From positions 1 to 11,708 of the forward strand of contig NAOQ01001143.1 of NCBI GenBank assembly GCA_002751075.1: a stretch of 11,708 nt of DNA. Reading direction: 5' to 3'. The DNA is from Ichthyophonus hoferi. Taxonomy: Eukaryota; Opisthokonta; Ichthyosporea; Ichthyophonida; Ichthyophonidae. Positions 8,842 through 11,708 of this stretch are shown in pieces. A program made the position numbers and the translations under genes. Below the pieces are notes generated by a model. The model was not told the DNA's origin, did no database searches, and was given only the letters and a program-made list of their open reading frames with translations. Numbering within the stretch: position 1 is the first letter of the stretch; every line of letters starts with the position of its first letter.

Positions 8842-9069
8842 ATGTACCATTGGTTACTGACATTAATACTGTGCTATAAATGTCCATACTTTTTACCAAT
8901 CATTGTGCTATACATCTATTTAATATATATTAACCAGTTATCAATCACATTTATATTATTCCAAACATTCCTGGCATTAGCATTATGGATAAGATTGGTA
9001 GATATGGTGCAATCAATCGGGATTCTCCGATTACCTCCCACGCAATTTAAAACCAACATGCAGCGATAG
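8842..9069 (+). CDS. Possible small hydrophobic protein, doubtful
   Basis: ATG at 8842 opens a 75-residue frame ending at 9069. It holds two or three long hydrophobic stretches (about residues 4-30 and 34-52) and then a short polar tail. An 11-codon frame from an earlier ATG at 8807 ends in a TGA that overlaps this ATG by one base (TGATG). The start is 150 bases from the phospholipase start on the opposite strand, so the two could share a divergent promoter. No family is recognised, and AT-rich DNA readily gives Leu/Ile/Tyr/Phe-rich frames, so this may be noise. Confidence 0.15.
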   Translation: MYHWLLTLILCYKCPYFLPIIVLYIYLIYINQLSITFILFQTFLALALWIRLVDMVQSIGILRLPPTQFKTNMQR

Positions 9070-9383
9070 CATTTTCGTCTGCACGATTATTGATATATTT
9101 TAATGCACACTTTCTAACTAACCAAAGAAAAAAATAAGGCTACAATTGAAATTTTTCTTTTTTTTTGCTTAAGTTACTTCATGTTGTTCATCTATACTTT
9201 GGCAAACATCCAATATAACTACATATGAAGGAGATATCTATCCCTTTAACTCAATCACTCGTATGACGCTTTAACTAGAGCCTTGACCCAATCAACCTAA
9301 ATAATAAAGAATATAATGGATATATATATTATGATTCTAATTTCTACATTTTTATCACAAAATAATGATATTAATAAACTACT

Positions 9384-9403
9384 TATATATATATATATAT
9401 ATA
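9384..9403. repeat. TA dinucleotide microsatellite
   Basis: Ten perfect TA units in non-coding sequence. Confidence 0.9.
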
Positions 9404-9830
9404 TTGTTTAATAATAGCAAAGATCAAAAAAGGCAATTTAAGTTACCAATACAATCTAATACCATGTGACCAACATATGCTGATGCAATCATCGCAATTC
9501 AGGTGATAAGTATGGCTTGTTTGGAATGATAAAGCTTCATGGCACATGCAAAGTTCTTATAATAATTTATGTGATATAATAAACAATAAGGATGGCACTC
9601 TAATTATTTTTACTTTTACCTAAAGTAGAATTTGCTATTTAGCATATGATGAATGATGGTAGTATTAGTATTGTTAATATGACTTGTGATGTAAATATGA
9701 CAATGTCAACGACCAGTTGTAGACTAATATGAATTTAAAGCTCCAATAATATATTTGAGGTTTTAATACACTAAATGGTTGGCCCAATATAAACTCTTAA
9801 ATATATTAACTGGTACAATAGCTATTTCCT

Positions 9831-9848
9831 ATTCATTAAATAATGAAT
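9831..9848. repeat. Short inverted repeat, 8-bp arms
   Basis: ATTCATTA and TAATGAAT are exact reverse complements separated by two bases. It is too short to be a transposon end and could be a hairpin or a homeodomain-type (TAAT core) binding pair. It overlaps the candidate start ATG at 9843. Confidence 0.5.
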
Positions 9849-10253
9849 GGCTCATTGAATGCTCTACAGGTGAGTGACCAGTACACATTGCAAGTACATT
9901 AATCTGTTTTACTTTACTTAATTTTATTTTGCTTATTTTATTTTTGTTTTTGATGTAATTTTTTATTTTTGGTATGATGTATTATATGGTAGCACTTTCT
10001 CTCAATGACTCCTAACGATTCTCTGTCTACATTGAAAATTATTTGTACAAATAAAATGTAATAATTATTAGCGAATCGGAATTATGGTTAATCATGTTAT
10101 CGATTGTACTCCAGATAATGGTATGTTAACCTGAAAACTCCAGAAACAAACATATTTCATAATTTTTATTGGAATCTATAAGTTTGTGCGTCATAAGTGA
10201 TAAAATTAATCTGAAGTAGAACTACATTCATAATATATTATTATTGTGTTGTG

Positions 10254-10396
10254 ATATACTATCTTATATACTATCTTATATACTATCGTATATACTATCC
10301 TTTATACTATCTTATATACTATCGTATATACTATCCTCTATACTATCTTACATACTTTACTATATACTATCCTCTAGACTATCCTATATACTTTCT
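10254..10396. repeat. 12-bp tandem repeat with 36-bp higher-order period
   Basis: Eleven full units of 12 bases (consensus ATATACTATCTT) run from 10254 to 10385, with an 11-base partial at 10386-10396 and a decayed tail to about 10415. The last three bases of each unit cycle. Units 2-4, 5-7 and 8-10 end approximately CTT, CGT, CCT, with unit 9 diverged. This shows that the array grew by copying 36-bp blocks after the 12-bp unit arose. Because 12 is a multiple of 3, one frame stays open (10244-10426) and reads Tyr-Ile-Leu-Ser over and over; I regard that frame as a by-product, not a gene. Confidence 0.92.
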
Positions 10397-11708
10397 ATAT
10401 GCTCCTATATAATATTAATGAAATAAAGTAACCCTTCTGCAAGGTAGAAAGGACCGGTTTTACGAAACATATATTTTTCTACACAATTGAAGATTATATT
10501 TAAACATTTAGACGTGTACCTAATTGAAACTGATAAGCATTAATAATGCCAATTTAATGGTAAATTTTTAAGATCTGGAAATGACGATCTGAACTCTAAG
10601 CCACAGGGAAACAAGCTTCGAGTTCAGGCCTAGGATCTCTCTAGATGAGCGTTGACTCTATTGCTCGGCAAGAGGACTTCGGATTGGTGATTATATGTCG
10701 ACACCAGTAATCTATATAAATTTTGTACTACTTTATCTTAGCGTAACTTGGACATATATTGATAAACGCCTATGACCCGCCACGTCATAAAAGATTACAA
10801 GTATATACATGTTACTGATCAGTCTAATTAAAACGCACGACCTAAATAAATAAATAACACTTGGAATTGGTCCATGTGCTGTGTAATTGATGATCGGTGT
10901 AGATAGGCCCAATCGCACTTACCAATTTTTTGACGTGTTGATGTCTTGACGTTTCAAATATGGCATATATGAATATTATTTATAATAACTGCTGAAACCA
11001 AAGCATTTACTGTAATTGTATAATTTATTCTTTTATTTATTATTTTTATTTTTTGTTTATTGCTATGGAGAAAAGACATTCCTTCATAGTTAAGTTTGAT
11101 GGGAAGTATTTGTGAGTGGTCTATATTCCTATTAGTTCGTAACTTGCTACGAAGGTCAATTCTATCAATTCATAGAAATAACTCGAACACTCACAACCAA
11201 TCAGATACTATATAGATGCCAATCAATTAGTAGTTATAGTTACCTTTTTTTTTTATTCATTGGAACGGATTATATGATACAATGCGAAATGGTAAGAGTG
11301 AAATTAATCAAAACTGGTTTTTGAGCGAAAGAAGCATAAATAAAAAGGTTTTCACAATCATAAAGAAAATGGTTGATCCATATACTACCGTTCAGTCATA
11401 TGGAAAATTAATATAGTTAGAAAAAGTCATATTCCTGAATTTTATGTTTACTTTCATGTATTCATATTGTGTCTAGTTTTAAAGAGGGTGAAGTAATTAA
11501 TTAATCAGATCCTTTACTCGAAGGCCAACTGGTCAAGTCTGGTGTTGCTTCTCCTGATATTAATGTATTCCAAGTTGCTATATCTTTGTGGAAAATTTGA
11601 GTGAAGTAAAAGTCAAAAAGGAAACAGACGAGTATGCTGTTTCCTAAAAAATAATATATATCAAGGTCGTATTATGATATGGTATGAAGTCCCCCCTTTT
11701 ATTATCCG
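10397..11708. other. Right flank: AT-rich with a few exon-like islets
   Basis: Mostly AT-rich sequence without a clear gene. A less AT-rich patch lies at about 10575-10690. Short frames with plausible splice signals occur at 10645-10686 (GTGATT donor follows), 11065-11111 (GTGAGT donor follows) and 11509-11600 (after AATCAG). An ATG frame of 44 codons runs at 11282-11416. These do not join into one consistent protein by eye, so I leave them as candidates. No terminal repeats or transposase motifs were recognised. Confidence 0.35.

Larger units (their letters stand above)
9070..10253. other. AT-rich gene-poor region
   Basis: No strong gene is visible. The region contains a TA microsatellite (9384-9403), an 18-bp inverted repeat with 8-bp arms ATTCATTA/TAATGAAT around AA (9831-9848), and a short ATG frame running into a consensus splice donor at 9870 (discussed as a finding). 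The rest is AT-rich sequence with T-rich tracts at about 9908-9970. Confidence 0.45.

Noticed and set aside
10254-10396. CRISPR-like array
   Set aside because: Units are contiguous 12-mers with no spacers, in a eukaryotic context.
10244-10426. 60-codon frame of repeated Tyr-Ile-Leu-Ser
   Set aside because: It is an automatic result of a 12-bp tandem repeat lacking stops in one frame. It has no start context or flanking coding sequence.

Overview
This is AT-rich eukaryotic DNA. Its genes are cut by short GT-AG introns of about 160 to 450 bases, and simple repeats are scattered between and inside them. The best-supported gene is an animal-style retinol-dehydrogenase-like oxidoreductase, so a metazoan with a fairly compact genome is the most likely source. 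An early-branching or otherwise compact AT-rich animal would fit, but I cannot place it further. I see no bacterial operons, ribosome binding sites, CRISPR arrays or recognisable transposons.

From left to right: (1) Positions 1-480 are intron-like and lead into a short, well-bounded last coding exon (481-641, + strand) of a gene that begins outside the window; I do not recognise its 52-residue tail. (2) Positions 642-2736 are mostly non-coding. They hold one unusually long AT-rich open frame (805-1182), a degenerate tandem array built on TATCCTATATTTT (1459-1606), and a TATA-like site before the next gene. (3) Positions 2737-6241 (+) carry a complete nine-exon short-chain dehydrogenase/reductase gene. 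The exons join in frame to a 338-residue protein with every catalytic motif present. (4) An orphan open frame (6262-6471) and quiet sequence separate it from the next gene, which is convergent. (5) Positions 8692-7432 (-) carry a two-exon gene for a 270-residue membrane-anchored protein with a secreted-phospholipase-A2-type catalytic domain. The intron falls between the calcium loop and the His-Asp catalytic motif, so neither exon alone shows the family. (6) From 8693 to the end lie a possible small membrane-protein frame (8842-9069), a 12-bp tandem repeat with a 36-bp higher-order pattern (10254-10396), and several short exon-like segments that may or may not belong to a further gene running right.

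The two solid genes lie tail to tail, with about 1.2 kb between their stop codons. Both products are probably membrane-bound and act on lipids or lipid-derived substrates (a retinoid/lipid-type NADPH oxidoreductase and a phospholipase A2), but nothing in the sequence shows that they share a pathway. The most novel item is the phospholipase: a calcium-loop/HD-motif domain behind an internal membrane anchor instead of a cleaved signal peptide, with a very short gap between the HD motif and the following Cys-Asp motif. All exon boundaries were worked out by eye from splice consensus and reading frame; no similarity search was run.
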